Assembly: GCF_000428105.1 (NCBI RefSeq) | Contig: NZ_ATZH01000008.1 | Span: forward strand, 1 to 64,000 | DNA: 64,000 nucleotides | DNA from: Bacteroides pyogenes DSM 20611 = JCM 6294 | GTDB taxonomy: Bacteria; Bacteroidota; Bacteroidia; Bacteroidales; Bacteroidaceae | Direction: 5' to 3' | Shown: positions 1 through 9,182 of the stretch, piece after piece | Layout of the letters: each line of letters starts with the position of its first letter | Position numbering within the stretch: position 1 is the stretch's first letter | The notes under the pieces: generated by a model | Told to the model about the DNA's origin: nothing | Database searches by the model: none | Seen by the model: only the letters and a program-made list of their open reading frames with translations | Translations under genes and position numbers: made by a program

Positions 1-417
1 GAGAACGGTTTGGTGATAGCCGAGGAAACCACACCGGCTAACGAAAGTGACATCAAACATTTGGAAAAGCCATTAGAAAAAGCTAAACTTCCACAAGGTA
101 CACCTGTTTATGCCGACAAGGGTTATGATTCCACAGCAAACAAGGATGTACTTAAACGTATGAAGCTCAAGAGTCGTATCATGCACAAAGGAGTAAGGGG
201 ACGTAAGCTAACGGAAAGAGAGCAGCGTGTTAATGTAGCCATCAGCAAGACACGGTACAAAGTGGAACGTACCTTTGGATCTATTCACAGATGGTTTCAT
301 GGTGGGATAGCCAGATATGTAGGTTTAGCTAAGACTCACGCACAACACATCATGGAGGCTATTGCCTACAATTTATATCGAACTCCGGGGATAATTGTGT
401 CTAATTCTCTCAAATAA
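1..417 (+). mobile_element. IS5-like transposase, 3' part (cut by window edge)
   Basis: The reading frame is open from base 1 and ends at a TAA at 415-417, so only the C-terminal ~138 residues of a DDE transposase are present. Visible marks are the YADKGYDS block (second catalytic region of IS4/IS5-type DDE enzymes) and the RYKVERTFGSIHRWF block, which carries the Y-x2-R-x3-E...signature around the third catalytic Glu. The family call (IS5-like) rests on these blocks; the subgroup cannot be named. The right terminal inverted repeat should lie just after the stop, within about 420-490, but the left end is outside the window so it cannot be matched. The frame looks intact to its stop, so the copy may be functional. 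Confidence 0.85.
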
Positions 418-559
418 GGGGAGAGTATGAGATGAAATAGAGCATATACAGCCTAAAAATCAAAAATATAGACTGAAGGTGAGCCAATAGTGCTCAAAAA
501 CAAGAATGATAGAGAATGGGGTAAGGTTTTGCAGAGGTCTCGAACTTCTATTCCATATA

Positions 560-669
560 TAGTCACCACGGTGTATATATATGGTTACCACGCTGGCAAT
601 ATATGGCTACCACGCTGGCAATATATGGCTATCATGCTGGCAATATATAGCCATCATGTCGGTAATATA
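560..669. repeat. 22-bp tandem array, five copies
   Basis: Units begin at about 560, 582, 604, 626 and 648, exactly 22 bp apart. The core reads TGGCTACCACGCTGGCAATA with a few substitutions; the first and last copies are the most diverged. It lies in the 418-833 gap between the transposase and nanE (convergent). Small open frames that cross it exist only because of the repeat and have no coding signature. It is one of several arrays in this window with a period that is a multiple of 22 bp. Confidence 0.9.
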
Positions 670-760
670 TGTACACTATGAGAAGAATCTTCTTCTCTCC
701 TATTCTCTCTGTTTCGGCAAATATCTAAAAATATTATCTTGCGGTGTGAGGAAACAAAAT

Positions 761-808
761 AAAAAAACTTTCTTCTTTTTCCCGGAAAGATGAAAAAGAA
801 GAAAGTTT
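761..808 (-). terminator. intrinsic terminator of the nanTLE operon
   Basis: A perfect 17-bp inverted repeat (765-781 paired with 792-808, 10-nt loop) lies 26 bp past the nanE stop. Read on the minus strand the stem is followed by a run of seven T (761-767 on the plus strand are A). This is the expected end of the minus-strand nan transcript. Confidence 0.85.
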
Positions 809-833
809 AAGAATGGATGGATAGAATTCGCTA

Positions 834-2018
834 TTACCTGCTTTTAAGAATCTCCTCACAAAGCAAGTGACTGCGAATCATCATTCGAGGAATGTGAAAA
901 GGCCCTTTGAAAATATTCCCTTTAGCAGGTTGCGCTACCGAACCGTCGCGATGAAGATATCCATACCACTCTCCATATTCCTTATCGGGGAAATGCGCAT
1001 AAGTCCATTCACTAATTTGTTTATGCATTTCAAGGTACTTCTCATCGCAGGTCATTTTATAGGCGTAAAGAGTAGCGATGATAGCTTCGGTTTGCGGCCA
1101 CCAAAATTTCATATCCTGCGAATAGTCTTGCGGAGGAAAGTTGCGGCAATCGCGGAAATTGATGATTCCGCCAAACTCTTTGTCCCATCCCCACTCCCAT
1201 GACCAGTCGAGAATTTGGAGAGCCAACTGCATAAGCTCGTTGTCATCGTTCCGATAACGCGCTTCTTCCATAATAAACCATGCTGTTTCAATGCAGTGTC
1301 CCGGATTGATCACACGTCCGTTGCAAGTATCGATAAGTTCGCCCTGCGGTCCGACCATCTCAAGTAAGGCTTTAAACTCCGGATGAATGAAATATTTCCT
1401 CAATGCCGCAATCGATTCATCAATCTGCCTGTCCAACACCGGGTCGCTAATAACCTCACGAATGCGGGCAGCCGTATTAATCAGAATCATGGTAATAGAA
1501 TGTCCGCGAGCCTCTAATGCCGGAAGATATTTAGGTTCCAGAAGTCCCGGAGTATTCAGAAAGTATTGTGTACGCTTAAATATTTCCAAAGCTCTCTCCG
1601 CATATATTTTCTCTCCCGTCGCCGCAGCGTATTCTGCCAGGGCAATGGCGGCAAATCCTTCGGAAAAGACATAGCGGCGTTTACGTAACGGGCGCCCGTC
1701 TTCGGTCACTTCGAAAAACATATGCCCGTCTTTGTCAAAACAATGGGTTTCAAGAAAGTCGATGCAACTCTTCGACGCCTCCAACCATTCGGGGTTCTTC
1801 TCAATATGATTGTAAGCATAAGCCGATATAAAGCCGAAACGGCCTTGGAACCATACAGATTTGGTAGTATCCATCAAAGTTCCGTCTCTATCGACACAAG
1901 TATACACACCGCCATGCTTACGGTCGAGACCGTTCTTAAGCCAGAACGGCATAATGTTATTTACCAAGTCATCTTTATAAGATGCAGACCATGATGTCAA
2001 GTATTCAGTCACGTTCAT
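834..2018 (-). CDS. nanE: N-acylglucosamine 2-epimerase (ManNAc to GlcNAc)
   Basis: A 394-residue AGE/RnBP-fold epimerase (alpha/alpha barrel), the normal length for the family. It starts MNVTEYL; conserved blocks are GGVYTCVDRDG (about 37-47), the WFQGRFGF segment (56-63), RRYVFSEGFA, NPGHCIETAWFIMEEA and a C-terminal IFKGPFHIPRMM. The His residues in the NPGHCIE and KGPFHIPR blocks correspond to the catalytic histidines of the family. In Bacteroides fragilis this epimerase class, rather than a kinase/6-phosphate epimerase pair, converts ManNAc released by the lyase into GlcNAc. It is last in the nanT-nanL-nanE operon, 11 bp after nanL, and is followed by an intrinsic terminator. Cytoplasmic; no signal peptide. 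Confidence 0.93.
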   Translation of the reverse strand: MNVTEYLTSWSASYKDDLVNNIMPFWLKNGLDRKHGGVYTCVDRDGTLMDTTKSVWFQGRFGFISAYAYNHIEKNPEWLEASKSCIDFLETHCFDKDGHMFFEVTEDGRPLRKRRYVFSEGFAAIALAEYAAATGEKIYAERALEIFKRTQYFLNTPGLLEPKYLPALEARGHSITMILINTAARIREVISDPVLDRQIDESIAALRKYFIHPEFKALLEMVGPQGELIDTCNGRVINPGHCIETAWFIMEEARYRNDDNELMQLALQILDWSWEWGWDKEFGGIINFRDCRNFPPQDYSQDMKFWWPQTEAIIATLYAYKMTCDEKYLEMHKQISEWTYAHFPDKEYGEWYGYLHRDGSVAQPAKGNIFKGPFHIPRMMIRSHLLCEEILKSR

Positions 2019-2029
2019 ACACTTGATAC

Positions 2030-2953
2030 TTAAAATTTATTGCATCGGTCGAAAAATCCGATAGCCTCCAACTCCAATTTCATTTGTCGCTCTTCTTCGT
2101 CGGTCATATTCTGGAAAGGAGTACGGTTTTTTCCCAAATCCAAACCTATTAATTTCATAATGCGTTTTCCGCCCACAATATTTCCCCGGAAATGGCAGAT
2201 CACATTAATCACTTTCTGAGAGAAGTTCTGACGTTCGCGGGCCAATTCCAGATCGCCCTTCTCCCACGCTTCGATAATGCCTACCAACTCGCGACCATTG
2301 TAATTGGTTGTTCCGCCGATGCCTCCACGAGCTCCACCCATAGCGAGACATGGAAGAATTGTTTCGTCCTGCCCGTGCAGCATATCATATTTTCCATCCT
2401 TATACAAACGGCACTGATTATACTCATACATGCTTTCGAATGTGTATTTAATTCCTGCAAAATTCGGCACACGCCCGTCTACCGCTTCAAGCAATTTCAC
2501 CATCGGCAAGAAAGCGCCGTTGAAAGCCGGTATATGATAATAATAAAAAGGAAGATTCGGAGCACCCGAAGCTATTTCTTCAATATATTTCACCAGCTCT
2601 TCAACACGTCCGATTTTAGGGAATGGAGGAGCCATGGCGCCAATGCCCCAAGCGCCGATTTTTTGCGCGTGTTCCGCCAACATCCGACTTGCTTTCACAC
2701 AACAGCTTCCCACATGCACTATTACTTTAAAACCTTCGGGAGCAACAGAGATCCAGCGTTCGGCCAACTTCATTCTCTCTTCTTCGGTCAACATATACCC
2801 TTCACCCGACGAACCATTGATGAAAACTCCTTGCAGTCCGTTCTTTACTAACATTTTAGCATATCTTTCAATCGGTTCAAGATTCACTTCACCATTCTCG
2901 TAAAAAGGAGTGAACGGTGCATCGATAAGTCCAATAATTCGTTCCATAACCAT
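2030..2953 (-). CDS. nanL: N-acetylneuraminate lyase (DapA/NanA superfamily)
   Basis: A 307-residue TIM-barrel aldolase of the DHDPS/NAL family. It would split N-acetylneuraminate into ManNAc and pyruvate. Visible features are GSSGEG (47-52, pyruvate carboxylate loop), the YYYHIP segment (catalytic Tyr about 139) and the GIKYTF block with the Schiff-base Lys at about 169. Two ATG codons are possible (2953 and 2947); the second would remove only two residues. The gene sits 28 bp after nanT and 11 bp before nanE. That context and the regulator opposite favour sialate lyase over dihydrodipicolinate synthase. Confidence 0.92.
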   Translation of the reverse strand: MVMERIIGLIDAPFTPFYENGEVNLEPIERYAKMLVKNGLQGVFINGSSGEGYMLTEEERMKLAERWISVAPEGFKVIVHVGSCCVKASRMLAEHAQKIGAWGIGAMAPPFPKIGRVEELVKYIEEIASGAPNLPFYYYHIPAFNGAFLPMVKLLEAVDGRVPNFAGIKYTFESMYEYNQCRLYKDGKYDMLHGQDETILPCLAMGGARGGIGGTTNYNGRELVGIIEAWEKGDLELARERQNFSQKVINVICHFRGNIVGGKRIMKLIGLDLGKNRTPFQNMTDEEERQMKLELEAIGFFDRCNKF

Positions 2954-2981
2954 ACTATTTTTTTAACGTTATTATAAGTAT

Positions 2982-4220
2982 TCAATCTTCCATATTATCC
3001 GTAGTGGGACGTAAAAAATAAATTTGCAATGCCAAAGCTACAGCTACCACTACACTCAACAGGGCAAATCCCAAACCTAAGTTACCTCCATCTGTCCATT
3101 TGCCCAATACTTCTGTCACCGCAGCTCCGGCAAAGACTCCCGTCATATTCATAATTCCATAAGCGGTTGCCCGATGCTTGGTCGATACAAACTGACAAAG
3201 AATAGGCATATTGTTAGCATCAAAAATACCAAATCCAATGCCAAAGAGCAAACCTGCACCGATCACACTGACAAAACTATGCCCAAAACCAAGTAGGAGT
3301 AAAGCCGGTATCGTCATACCCAAGCCGATAGCGCCGGTATAAACACGTCCACGAATATTTCTTTGCACCCAGCGGTCGGAAAGAATACCTCCTGATATCA
3401 CACCGATAAAACAAGAAAGTGCGATGGTAATCGTAGAGATAGGTCCGGCCTCAGACATCGGGATTCCCAAACTGCTGGAGAATAAAGTAGGAAGCCAGTT
3501 TTTAGTAGCCCATCCCGGCAGACTCGGAGCTGCAAAATAAAACAGAATGATCCAGAATGCCCAATTAGAGAAGAGAAGAGACAGCCCTCCGAATAAAGAA
3601 GCTTTTTTCTTACCCGGTATATCAGACTGCTTTTGGGCCGTATTATGTATCCGGTTCTCATGTAGAAAGAATATCAAAACAAGAGAATAAAAAACTCCTA
3701 CTACACCAAACCAATGAAAAGTAGCCTGCCACGAAAAAGCAGCGGCGGCCGTTGCTCCAAAACCTCCGATGGCTTGTCCGGCATAAAGCCCTGTCATATG
3801 CACTCCTACGGCCAAAGAGCGAGACTTTCCTTGGTGCCAATCCGCAATTAACGACAAACCTGCCGGAATATATAATGCTTCACTTATCCCCATTATGGCA
3901 CGAAGCCAATACAACTCCCGGAAACTTTCGGCATATCCCATTAAAAAAGTAACAGCCGACCACACAAACAAACTTCCTATTACCAGCCATTTACGACTGA
4001 CCCGATCGGCAATCATTCCTGCAACAGGACTCATAAACCCATAAATCCATAGAAAAACAGCCATTAAGGCTCCAAAAGCCTCAGCTTTATTTAATTCAAC
4101 AATATCAGCCTTCATAGCCTCCTGCATGGTAGAAAGCATCTGACGATCCATATAATTAAGTAATGCCACTCCCCATAACAAACCAACTACTATCCAAGGA
4201 TAAATATTTTTGTTTTTCAT
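2982..4220 (-). CDS. nanT: MFS sialic-acid transporter
   Basis: A 412-residue major facilitator permease with about 12 hydrophobic segments. It opens NYMDRQMLSTM (TM1 region, typical of anion/sialate MFS carriers), has the loop 2-3 motif GMIADRVSRKW (about 76-86) and a repeat of it in the second half (GGILSDRWVQR). It resembles the inner-membrane NanT class of Bacteroidetes rather than the E. coli NanT with its extra helices. First gene of the minus-strand operon nanT-nanL-nanE, with a good Bacteroides promoter 40-70 bp upstream. No SusC/SusD pair or sialidase is adjacent, so outer-membrane uptake must be encoded elsewhere. Confidence 0.88.
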   Translation of the reverse strand: MKNKNIYPWIVVGLLWGVALLNYMDRQMLSTMQEAMKADIVELNKAEAFGALMAVFLWIYGFMSPVAGMIADRVSRKWLVIGSLFVWSAVTFLMGYAESFRELYWLRAIMGISEALYIPAGLSLIADWHQGKSRSLAVGVHMTGLYAGQAIGGFGATAAAAFSWQATFHWFGVVGVFYSLVLIFFLHENRIHNTAQKQSDIPGKKKASLFGGLSLLFSNWAFWIILFYFAAPSLPGWATKNWLPTLFSSSLGIPMSEAGPISTITIALSCFIGVISGGILSDRWVQRNIRGRVYTGAIGLGMTIPALLLLGFGHSFVSVIGAGLLFGIGFGIFDANNMPILCQFVSTKHRATAYGIMNMTGVFAGAAVTEVLGKWTDGGNLGLGFALLSVVVAVALALQIYFLRPTTDNMED

Positions 4221-4258
4221 AAAAAAGATAATTTTATATTATGCAACTAAAAGTCTTG

Positions 4259-4290
4259 CAAACATAGAACTTTTTTCATCTACGCACAAG
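4259..4290 (-). promoter_or_regulatory. promoter of nanTLE
   Basis: On the minus strand TTG (4289-4287), a 20-bp spacer and TATGTTTG (4266-4259) match the Bacteroides sigma-ABfr consensus TTTG-N19-21-TAnnTTTG. It lies about 40 bp upstream of the nanT ATG. The shared 355-bp gap with the divergent ROK gene would hold the operator. Confidence 0.75.
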
Positions 4291-4538
4291 AGTTTAATAA
4301 AATATTTACCTATTAGCACCTCATTTAATTAAAAAGAAGAAGAATGATAATCCAAAGCGAATAGAGCAAGGCTGCAAAAGATAGTAAAAACTGTCAGTAT
4401 GAAATATAATACCTTATTCAATATAATATCTCCATTGAGCACAAAAACACCCGCTATAAAACATAAGTAAATTCAAGAAAAAGCCGAAAATAGAAAATTA
4501 TCTTATTTTATTTACAGTAAAATCGATTATAAAATTAG

Positions 4539-4546
4539 TATATTTG
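4539..4546 (+). promoter_or_regulatory. -7 box of the ROK regulator gene
   Basis: TATATTTG, an exact TAnnTTTG match, ends 29 bp before the ATG at 4576. No good TTTG at -33; only TTTA at about 4511. The surrounding 4300-4535 is very AT-rich and otherwise featureless. Confidence 0.6.
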
Positions 4547-4575
4547 CGTTTATTAATATAAGAATTACTCAGAAT

Positions 4576-5784
4576 ATGAAACTGCATCTGCTAAAAGAAA
4601 TAGAACTTGGCACCAAAAACGCCCTCCAAAAGAAAAAGATTATCAAGCATTATATATACAACGGAAGTTCTACCCTTACAGACTTGGCGCGGGAAATGGA
4701 TTTAAGTGTTCCGACGGTTACCAAATTCATCAGCGAAATGTGCGAAGAGGGTTATATTAACGATTATGGGAAATTAGAAACAAGCGGAGGCAGACATCCA
4801 AGCTTATATGGTCTCAATCCGGAGTCAGGTTATTTCGTAGGCGTGGATATCAAACAATTCTCCATTAATATCGGATTGATGAACTTCAAAGGAGATATGG
4901 TAGAACTTGAAATGAATATTCCTCATAAGTTTGAAAACACACCGGATGCTCTTGATGCGCTTTGTAAACACATAATCTCTTTCATAGAAAAAATCAACAT
5001 CAATCCGGAAAAGATACTCAACATTAATATAAATATATCCGGAAGAGTAAACCCCGAGTCGGGATATAGCTTCAGCCTGTTCAATTTTGAGGAACGACCA
5101 TTAGCAGAGATCCTTACTGAAAAAATAGGGTATAACGTAAGTATCGATAACGACACACGAGCCATGACATACGGAGAATTTCTAAAAGGATGTGTAAAAG
5201 GAGAAAAAGATATCATATTCGTCAATGTAAGCTGGGGACTTGGGATCGGCATTATTATCGATGGTAAAATATACACCGGAAAATCGGGATTCTCAGGAGA
5301 ATTCGGACATACCAATGTGTTCGACAATGAGATTATCTGTCATTGCGGGAAAAAGGGATGCTTGGAAACAGAGACTTCCGGCTCCGCTTTACACCGCATA
5401 TTGATAGAGCGCGTTCAAAAAGGTGAAAATTCCATCCTATCCAAACGGATTACGATGAAAGACAATCCGCTGACTCTCGACGAGATTATCTCGGCAGTAA
5501 ACAAAGAGGATGTGCTCTGTATCGAAATAATAGAAGAAATTGGACAAAAATTAGGTAAACAGATTGCGGGACTTATCAATATATTCAACCCCGAATTGGT
5601 GATAATCGGAGGAACACTTTCCATGACAGGAGATTATTTAACCCAGCCTATCAAAACAGCAGTCCGCAAATATTCTCTCAATTTAGTCAACAAAGACTCA
5701 GTCATCCTTACTTCTAAACTAAAAGACAGAGCAGGCATCATAGGGGCGTGTATGTTAGCGCGTAGCAGAATGTTTGAAAACTGA
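4576..5784 (+). CDS. ROK-family transcriptional regulator (NagC/XylR type), likely nan regulator
   Basis: A 402-residue protein with an N-terminal winged helix-turn-helix (about 20-75; DLAREMDLSVPTVTKFISEM is the recognition region) followed by a ROK sugar-kinase-like domain. The ROK signature is seen as GLGIGIIIDGKIYTGKSGFSGEFGH with the zinc-binding cluster CHCGKKGCLE (about 254-263). The ATP-site motif DNDTRAM is also present, so sugar binding with or without kinase activity is possible. Divergent from nanT, which suggests repression relieved by a hexosamine such as ManNAc or a related sugar. This ligand assignment is inferred from context only. Confidence 0.85.
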   Translation: MKLHLLKEIELGTKNALQKKKIIKHYIYNGSSTLTDLAREMDLSVPTVTKFISEMCEEGYINDYGKLETSGGRHPSLYGLNPESGYFVGVDIKQFSINIGLMNFKGDMVELEMNIPHKFENTPDALDALCKHIISFIEKININPEKILNININISGRVNPESGYSFSLFNFEERPLAEILTEKIGYNVSIDNDTRAMTYGEFLKGCVKGEKDIIFVNVSWGLGIGIIIDGKIYTGKSGFSGEFGHTNVFDNEIICHCGKKGCLETETSGSALHRILIERVQKGENSILSKRITMKDNPLTLDEIISAVNKEDVLCIEIIEEIGQKLGKQIAGLINIFNPELVIIGGTLSMTGDYLTQPIKTAVRKYSLNLVNKDSVILTSKLKDRAGIIGACMLARSRMFEN

Positions 5785-5894
5785 AAGAAGTCGAAAAGAC
5801 AAGCAATAAACAAAGCGGTTTATGACAAAGGAGGGCGGAAAAACCTCCGAGGCCTATTATTTTAAACTTTGCATGCAAAAAGATTCAAAATCCT

Positions 5895-5924
5895 TTTGTT
5901 TTTTCAAATAAATCTGTAATTTTG
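5895..5924 (+). promoter_or_regulatory. promoter of tRNA-Thr
   Basis: TTTG (5895-5898), 18-bp spacer and TAATTTTG (5917-5924). The tRNA begins 23 bp later. A near-consensus Bacteroides housekeeping promoter. Confidence 0.75.
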
Positions 5925-5946
5925 CACGCCGTAAACGAAAGGAAAC

Positions 5947-6022
<76 letters not shown>

Positions 6023-6023
6023 T

Positions 6024-6077
6024 AAAAAAGAGATAAGAAACAAAGGTTACACAACCATCTTTCTTATCTCTTTTTTT
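6024..6077 (+). terminator. intrinsic terminator after tRNA-Thr
   Basis: AAAAAAGAGATAAGAAA (6024-6040) pairs with its complement at 6060-6077, and the 3' arm ends in a run of T. It begins two bases after the tRNA CCA. Confidence 0.85.
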
Positions 6078-6200
6078 ATAGAAGCAAGTCGAAAGCCATT
6101 CAAACAATACAAAAATATCGTAATGCACAATGCATCCAAAATCAGAGTCCGAACGTGCGAAAGGACATTTTTAGGATTAGTGTAATACCATATAAGAAAA

Positions 6201-6235
6201 GAGCCGTGCCATCATTTTGGCACAGCTCCTTTTTA
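6201..6235 (-). terminator. terminator of the OmpA-family gene (bidirectional shape)
   Basis: GAGCCGTGCC...GGCACAGCTC (6201-6229) forms a 10-bp stem with one bulge. T-runs flank it in both directions. It is about 60 bp past the stop of the minus-strand OmpA gene. Confidence 0.75.
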
Positions 6236-6292
6236 TCATCAATCAAACTTCTTAAATACAAAGAAAGATGATTTTATTGCTTACAAAACTAT

Positions 6293-7429
6293 TTATTTTT
6301 GAGCTTCCTTGATAGTACAAATACTTACGCGATTCCAATCTGGTTCAGAGAACATATCACCCACACCTTGTCCTTCAGCGGTGATACGATCAGCAGAAAT
6401 CTTATATCTCTTTATCAAAGTATTCTTAACAACTTCGGCACGTTGTCTAGCAATTCTGTCATTTACCTCCTGGCTACCTTCTGGAGATGCATATCCCTTG
6501 ATAACTACTTTAGATTCGGGATATTTATTCAAATATACAGCAATACGCTCTACATTAGGAAGCTGAGAAGCGTCAATCGTAGTTCTGCCCTGACGGAACG
6601 TAACAACAGACTCCAACATGTGAGATTTCTCAGTAACAGTCTGAACGATCGGCTTTTTATTGCGACATTCTTCTAATTGCTGCTGCAATTCACCCACTCT
6701 GCGATTGGCTTCTACCAACGAAGCTTCCGCGTCTTGAGCCTGACCACGCAATTCATTCACTCTTGCGTTCAATCCGTCTACTTCAGCTTGATCGTAAGCC
6801 CTTCCGAATGACATGTGATGTTCGCCATTGCTTCCCTTGAAATGATAAACCAAACCCGCCAAAATTTCGACTGTTGCATTATTAGCATTATACTTTAATG
6901 CAGGCATCATGTGATTACCCCCCAAAGCATAGACCAATGCAGGTTTCAAAGCCAATGTCCAAGCTTTTCTTTCACCCAAATTAAAGTTGAAATTCAAACC
7001 TAATTTAGAAGTCAAGAAGTTGCGGCTTTCTAAAACATCTCCATAAAAACGCAACCAACCGGCACCGGCAACAGCTTCCATTTCAAAACAACGAGGAGCG
7101 CCTTGATATGCACCAAACAAGTTATTCAAGTTCACCCTACCCAATAAACTTACATTTGAATTGTCAAATGCTGTGCGACTTTCTGTAGTATTGATATACC
7201 CCATACCTTCGATGGTAAATCCAACAATCGGAGTCAATTGCTTACCGATTTCAACACCTACTGCAGGACGCATGTTTTTAAAAAACGCGCTGTGAGTAAG
7301 AGGAGTTACCCCACCGGCATTCAAGCCTACAGACCAATTATCAAAAACTTTACTGCCTTGCAATAAATTCTGGCTTGAAGCAGATAAAGCGACTAAGCCA
7401 AACATAGCGAAAATAAAAATCTTCTTCAT
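6293..7429 (-). CDS. OmpA-family outer-membrane protein
   Basis: A 378-residue protein when started at the Met followed by KKIFIFAMFGLVALSASSQ, a clear signal peptide; 14 more codons lie upstream in frame but lack signal-peptide character. Residues about 20-215 form a barrel-like region rich in alternating aromatic and hydrophobic segments. Residues 220-265 (DQAEVDGLNARVNELRGQ...) are a heptad-rich linker. The C-terminal 110 residues are an OmpA_C peptidoglycan-binding domain (VVIKGYASPEGSQEVNDRIARQRA...). This is the usual abundant Bacteroides OmpA plan: barrel, coiled coil, peptidoglycan anchor. Monocistronic. Confidence 0.9.
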   Translation of the reverse strand: MKKIFIFAMFGLVALSASSQNLLQGSKVFDNWSVGLNAGGVTPLTHSAFFKNMRPAVGVEIGKQLTPIVGFTIEGMGYINTTESRTAFDNSNVSLLGRVNLNNLFGAYQGAPRCFEMEAVAGAGWLRFYGDVLESRNFLTSKLGLNFNFNLGERKAWTLALKPALVYALGGNHMMPALKYNANNATVEILAGLVYHFKGSNGEHHMSFGRAYDQAEVDGLNARVNELRGQAQDAEASLVEANRRVGELQQQLEECRNKKPIVQTVTEKSHMLESVVTFRQGRTTIDASQLPNVERIAVYLNKYPESKVVIKGYASPEGSQEVNDRIARQRAEVVKNTLIKRYKISADRITAEGQGVGDMFSEPDWNRVSICTIKEAQK

Positions 7430-7568
7430 AAAAATACTTTTTTTAAAAGTTACAATATATTCAACAATCAAATTAAAAAAAAGTTCTGTTATATTACATT
7501 TAAGCGAAAAGAAAAAGCGAACATTCCATATAAATAAATGTTTTAAAAGAAGAACTTAAACTTTTCAT

Positions 7569-7606
7569 ACGGCCATACAGTCTGTGAAGATAGTGGGCCG
7601 TTTTTC
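7569..7606 (+). terminator. orphan intrinsic terminator, plus strand
   Basis: ACGGCC (7569-7574) pairs with GGCCGT (7596-7601) and is followed by five T. Its T-run faces the plus strand, yet the only upstream gene on that strand is the tRNA 1.5 kb away, beyond its own terminator. The rest of 7430-8052 is AT-rich and holds no open frame. The hairpin may end a small RNA or be part of a long mltG leader. Confidence 0.55.
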
Positions 7607-8031
7607 GTATTGTTCCCGAATCCAAACCGTATCCGTATAAGTTACATCTTAAAAATCACGATTACACAGAATCATATCCTGCACCATATTACAAGATTTA
7701 CCGATTGAAGAAAACCGATGGGGGAAATTATAAATTTAACTATAGGAATCATATTTTTAAAAGCCAAAGAAAGCTCCATCATAATTTTATTCACTTTATT
7801 GTTAAGGCAAGAGGTTGATAAACAAATCAAGAATAACTAATCTTTAGAAAAGTGGCTCTCATCACTTTCAATGATTATTCAATTAACTGATCAACTTTAT
7901 ATAATCAAATAAAAAGACAATCAAAACAACCGAGAAGCCATCTCCAGTTATTTATCGTGAGACAAAGATATGAAAAAAAATACGAAATAACAAAAATCAC
8001 TTTTCACAAACCATTCTATTTAATTTCTTTC

Positions 8032-8039
8032 TATCTTTG
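8032..8039 (+). promoter_or_regulatory. -7 box of mltG
   Basis: TATCTTTG matches TAnnTTTG. It is 13 bp before the first possible ATG (8053) and 28 bp before the second (8068). No clear -33 element. The short distance favours the second ATG. Confidence 0.6.
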
Positions 8040-8052
8040 AACCGAATAAAAG

Positions 8053-9099
8053 ATGAACCAATCTGTTATGAAAAAAAAGAAAATTATATTCCGGATTTTG
8101 ACGGGAATCATTTTACTTAGCATTATAAGTGGGGGAATAGCATATTATTATTTATTCTACCCCCAATTTCATCCGCCTAAAACTGTATATATATATGTAG
8201 ACCGAGATGACACAGCGGACTCCATATATAATAAGGTGAAAAAAATTGGGTATGCGGGCAACCTTATAGGATTCAAATGGTTGAGCCGATACAAAAAACC
8301 TGCCTTCGAAATTCATACCGGACGCTATGCGATTCGTCCGAAAGACAATGCATATCATGTTTTCAGCCGCTTATATCGAGGCTATCAGGAACCTGTGAAT
8401 CTGACAATCGGAAGTGTCAGAACGTTGGACAGATTAGCCGGAAGCGTAGGCAAGCAACTAATGATAGACTCTGCGGAAATTGCCAGGCAAATGTTCGATC
8501 CCACTTTTCTCATTCAAATAGGATATACCAACGCAACTTTGCCTTGTCTTTTTATTCCTGACACCTATCAAGTATATTGGAACATGAGCGTAGAGGAGTT
8601 CTTCAAGCGCATGCAAAAAGAGCATGAACGCTTTTGGAATGACAAACGATTGGCTCAGGCTTCCGCTCTTGGAATGGCCCCCATAGAAATCTGTACATTG
8701 GCCTCGATTGTTGAAGAAGAAACAAATAATAACGAAGAGAAAACGATGGTAGCAGGACTGTATATGAACCGTCTGCATATGAATATGCCGTTACAAGCCG
8801 ATCCGACTGTCAAATTCGCTTTGCAGGACTTTGCTTTGCGGCGTATCAGTAATGAAAATCTTCAGATAGACTCCCCATACAACACTTATATAAACACGGG
8901 GCTTCCACCCGGACCGATCCGTATTGCTACCAAGAAAGGAATTGAAAGTGTGCTCAACTATACAAAGCATGATTATATTTATATGTGCGCTAAAGAAGAT
9001 TTTTCGGGAACACACAATTTCGCTTCCAATTATGCCGACCACATGATAAATGCAAGGAAATATTGGAAAGCGTTGAACGAAAGAAAGATTTTCAAATAA
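8053..9099 (+). CDS. mltG: endolytic transglycosylase MltG (YceG-like)
   Basis: A 348-residue inner-membrane protein. One N-terminal membrane segment (about residues 9-31) precedes a LysM-like subdomain and the YceG catalytic domain. The catalytic motif is LASIVEEETNN (Glu of ASIVEEE), followed by AGLYMNRL and the conserved PLQADPTVKFAL and SPYNTYINTGLPPGPI blocks. It cleaves nascent glycan strands and sets their length. Translation may start at 8053 or at the ATG at 8068 (MKKKKIIF), which gives a more typical N-terminus and a better distance to the -7 box. Confidence 0.92.
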   Translation: MNQSVMKKKKIIFRILTGIILLSIISGGIAYYYLFYPQFHPPKTVYIYVDRDDTADSIYNKVKKIGYAGNLIGFKWLSRYKKPAFEIHTGRYAIRPKDNAYHVFSRLYRGYQEPVNLTIGSVRTLDRLAGSVGKQLMIDSAEIARQMFDPTFLIQIGYTNATLPCLFIPDTYQVYWNMSVEEFFKRMQKEHERFWNDKRLAQASALGMAPIEICTLASIVEEETNNNEEKTMVAGLYMNRLHMNMPLQADPTVKFALQDFALRRISNENLQIDSPYNTYINTGLPPGPIRIATKKGIESVLNYTKHDYIYMCAKEDFSGTHNFASNYADHMINARKYWKALNERKIFK

Positions 9100-9126
9100 C
9101 CTTATAATAAAGAAAACAGAAAACTT

Positions 9127-9134
9127 TATCTTTG
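9127..9134 (+). promoter_or_regulatory. -7 box of iorA
   Basis: TATCTTTG in the 83-bp gap between mltG and iorA, 48 bp before the start. No strong -33 element, so read-through from mltG is possible as well. Confidence 0.55.
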
Positions 9135-9182
9135 TGGGATTAAACAGTGAACTGTGAATAACACTAAAAAACCTTAGAAGAA

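Noticed and set aside
490..793. Two overlapping small open frames on the plus strand after the transposase
   Set aside because: They consist of the translated 22-bp array and the terminator stem; no start context or protein-like composition.
5831..5855. GGAGG...CCTCC stem after the ROK gene as terminator
   Set aside because: Short stem without a following T-run; not strong enough to call.
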